This document shows, piece by piece, positions 13,097 to 14,425 of a DNA stretch of 14,425 nt. The first letter of the stretch is position 1; each line of letters starts with the position of its first letter. Made by a program: the position numbers and the translations under genes. The notes beneath the pieces were generated by a model that saw nothing but the letters and a program-made list of their open reading frames with translations, did no database searches and was not told the origin of the DNA. Source of the DNA: CAYYHA01 sp964471535 (GTDB taxonomy: Bacteria > Myxococcota > Myxococcia > SLRQ01); assembly GCA_964471535.1 (NCBI GenBank), contig CAYYHA010000092.1:1-14425 (forward strand), given 5' to 3'.

Positions 13097-14061
13097 GTGA
13101 GCGCTTCTCCGAAGAACTCGAAGAGGGAGAAGTAACGCTCCCCCGTGTCACAGAGGAAGGTCACCACGACCGAGTCGGGGCCGCGCTCCGCGGCGACCTG
13201 GAGGGCCACGTGGACGTTCGCGCCCGAGGAGATACCGACGAGGAGACCCTCCTCGAGGGCGAGGCGCCGGGAACTCCGCCAGGCCTCCTCGTCGCTCACT
13301 TGGACGACCCGATCGATGAGCGAGCGGTCGAGAATGGGGGGGACGAAGCCCGCACCGATCCCCTGGATGCGGTGCAGCCCCGCCTCGCCGCCCGCGAGGA
13401 CCGGGCTCCGCGCCGGCTCGACGGCGACGATCTCCAGCTCGGGGAAGCGCTCCCTGAGCGCGGCCCCTGCCCCGCTCAGCGTCCCTCCGGTGCCCACGCC
13501 GACGACGAGGGCGTCGAGGCGGGCAGCCTCGCCGAACTCGGCTTCGAGGGCATCGGCGATCTCCGGGCCGGTGCGCTCCCGATGGGCCGCCGGATTCGCC
13601 GGGTTCTCGAACTGGCCGGGGATGAACGCGCCGGGGGTCTTCTCGGCGAGATCCCGGGCCGCTTCGATCGCCCCCTCCATGAAACGGTCGGGATCGGTGA
13701 GCACCACCTCGGCACCGAAGCACTCGAGGAGTTGCCGGCGCTCGAGCGACATGTCCGCGGGCATGGTCAGGATGCAGCGGTAGCCCTTGGCGGCGCAGGC
13801 GAGGGCGAGCCCTACCCCCGTGTTGCCACTGGTGGGCTCGATCACCGTGCCCCCCGGGGCGAGGCGGCCGTCCCGCTCGGCGGCCTCGATCATGGAGAGC
13901 GCGATGCGGTCCTTCACGCTGGCGGCCGGCTCGAGCTGCTCGCACTTGACGTAGACGGCGCCCGCACCCTCGGGTGGCAGGCGGCGCAGGCGCACGAGCG
14001 GTGTGCCGCCCACGGCTTCGAGCACGCTCTCCATGGCGTCGGGTGGCTGAATCTCGGGCAT
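13093..14061 (-). CDS. cysK: CysK-like O-acetylserine sulfhydrylase
   Basis: PLP enzyme of 322 residues making cysteine from O-acetylserine and sulfide, or a related reaction. K50 in PAASVKDR is the PLP lysine. Other blocks are PTSGNTGVGLALACAAKGY, a MPADMSLERRQLLE segment typical of CysK, VGVGTGGTLSGAG, GIGAGFVPPILD and GISSGAN. It is closer to classical CysK than the other synthase in this operon. ATG 14059-14061 has no good ribosome site, and an in-frame ATG ten codons in (MESVLEAVGG) is a possible alternative. A strong AGGAGG lies farther upstream in front of an in-frame ACG (see finding). A CysK-like enzyme beside an Rrf2 regulator recalls the CysK-CymR sensing pair of Firmicutes. Confidence 0.92.
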   Translation of the reverse strand: MPEIQPPDAMESVLEAVGGTPLVRLRRLPPEGAGAVYVKCEQLEPAASVKDRIALSMIEAAERDGRLAPGGTVIEPTSGNTGVGLALACAAKGYRCILTMPADMSLERRQLLECFGAEVVLTDPDRFMEGAIEAARDLAEKTPGAFIPGQFENPANPAAHRERTGPEIADALEAEFGEAARLDALVVGVGTGGTLSGAGAALRERFPELEIVAVEPARSPVLAGGEAGLHRIQGIGAGFVPPILDRSLIDRVVQVSDEEAWRSSRRLALEEGLLVGISSGANVHVALQVAAERGPDSVVVTFLCDTGERYFSLFEFFGEALT

Positions 14062-14069
14062 GGGCTGCG

Positions 14070-14106
14070 ACCCCAGTGGGGTGAGGTGGGACGTTGGCTC
14101 CTCCTT
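14070..14106 (-). promoter_or_regulatory. Leader with strong Shine-Dalgarno and hairpin before cysK
   Basis: In the 93-nt gap between the Rrf2 and cysK genes the minus strand carries AAGGAGGAG (14098-14106) without a standard start codon at the right distance. Next comes the hairpin ACCCC-ACT-GGGGT (14070-14082), 8 nt before the cysK ATG. The GGGGT arm is the only purine-rich element near that ATG, so the hairpin could mask it. The rest of the gap shows a small GCGC-CGAA-GCGC stem and no clear promoter. Confidence 0.35.
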
Positions 14107-14154
14107 GCCGCGGGGGCGCGCTTCGGCGCCGGGGAGGACTCGATGCAGCGCGGC

Positions 14155-14425
14155 CTAAATGAAGTACATCAAGCGCCTGGGATCCCCACTGCGGGGTACC
14201 CCCTCCTGTTCGGCGCGCTCACACAGGGACTCTAGGGTGATCTGGTCGAGGAGATCCTCGATCCGCTCGCCGATCTCCGCCCAGACGGTCGAGGTGAAGG
14301 CCCGTGAGGCCAGGCCTTCCGCCTCGTCGGCGCCCACCGGTCGGGGGGGATCGGCGTCGGTGGTCTCTCCCTCCAGACGAATGGGCCCCTCGGTGGCGCG
14401 CACGATGTCACCCACCGACACCCGC
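14155..14425 (-). CDS. C-terminal part of Rrf2-family transcriptional regulator
   Basis: The open frame enters from the right edge and ends with TAG at 14155-14157, giving 90 visible residues. VSVGDIVRATEGPIRLEGE matches the dimerisation-helix start in Rrf2 proteins (Ile-x-x-Gly-Asp-Ile-x-x-Ala-x-Glu-Gly). TVWAEIGERIEDLLDQITLESL matches the terminal helix (Trp-x-x-Ile...Leu-x-x-Ile-Thr-Leu-x-x-Leu). The winged-helix part is outside the window. In IscR three Cys in the segment between these blocks bind an Fe-S cluster; here that segment has none, so an IscR-type cluster is unlikely and a CymR-like cysteine regulator is a better guess. It is probably the first gene and autoregulator of the downstream sulfur operon. 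Confidence 0.85.
   Translation of the reverse strand, partial: RVSVGDIVRATEGPIRLEGETTDADPPRPVGADEAEGLASRAFTSTVWAEIGERIEDLLDQITLESLCERAEQEGVPRSGDPRRLMYFI

Overview
The window is high-GC bacterial DNA with many GTG starts, tight 4-nt gene overlaps and clear Shine-Dalgarno sites. A 826-residue secreted protein ends in a MYXO-CTERM-type tail (Gly-Cys, hydrophobic helix, four arginines). Together with Lys/Ala-rich protein tails and many lipoproteins, this suggests Myxococcota or a related deltaproteobacterial lineage. That assignment is inference; there is no rRNA or other phylogenetic marker beyond truA.

Left part (1-4536). A partial minus-strand gene starts at 109 and diverges from truA (160-987, +). 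Convergent to truA is a minus-strand micro-operon of a ribbon-helix-helix protein and two tiny proteins (1441 down to 974) with a plausible sigma70 promoter. Behind it, a strong UUCG-loop terminator closes a small three-helix membrane protein gene (1566-1865, -). A divergent 250-nt region leads to a large membrane protein (2116-3372, +) that joins a polytopic EEISWGQR domain to a GspG-like pseudopilin domain. Next is a lipoprotein gene for a PHM/DBM-like type II copper monooxygenase (3567-4536, +). It retains all six expected copper ligands, but a frameshift at a C5 run places three in each frame.

Middle part (4644-7709, -). A small predicted outer-membrane barrel protein lies downstream of a large lipoprotein. 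The lipoprotein looks like a bacterial BPI/TULIP lipid-binding protein followed by Ig-like domains and a MYXO-CTERM tail. The pair is probably co-transcribed and acts in the envelope.

Right part (7757-14425, -). A compact sulfur-assimilation operon reads in order: Rrf2-family regulator (partial), CysK-like synthase, MoeB/ThiF-type activating enzyme, TusA-like protein, CysO-type sulfur carrier, CysM-like synthase, Mec-type JAMM protease, a Usp-like protein, APS kinase with a 200-residue Lys/Ala-rich tail, and a LarE-like PP-loop sulfur transferase. By analogy with Mycobacterium CysO/CysM/Mec, MoeB would activate the carrier's C-terminal glycine, the carrier would become a thiocarboxylate, CysM would make a carrier-cysteine adduct, and Mec would release cysteine. 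TusA may deliver sulfur. APS kinase and LarE suggest sulfate activation and sulfur insertion wired into the same unit. The most unusual points are the Gly-Gly-Arg end of the sulfur carrier, the histone-like tail on APS kinase, the pseudopilin fusion, and the TULIP-like MYXO-CTERM lipoprotein.
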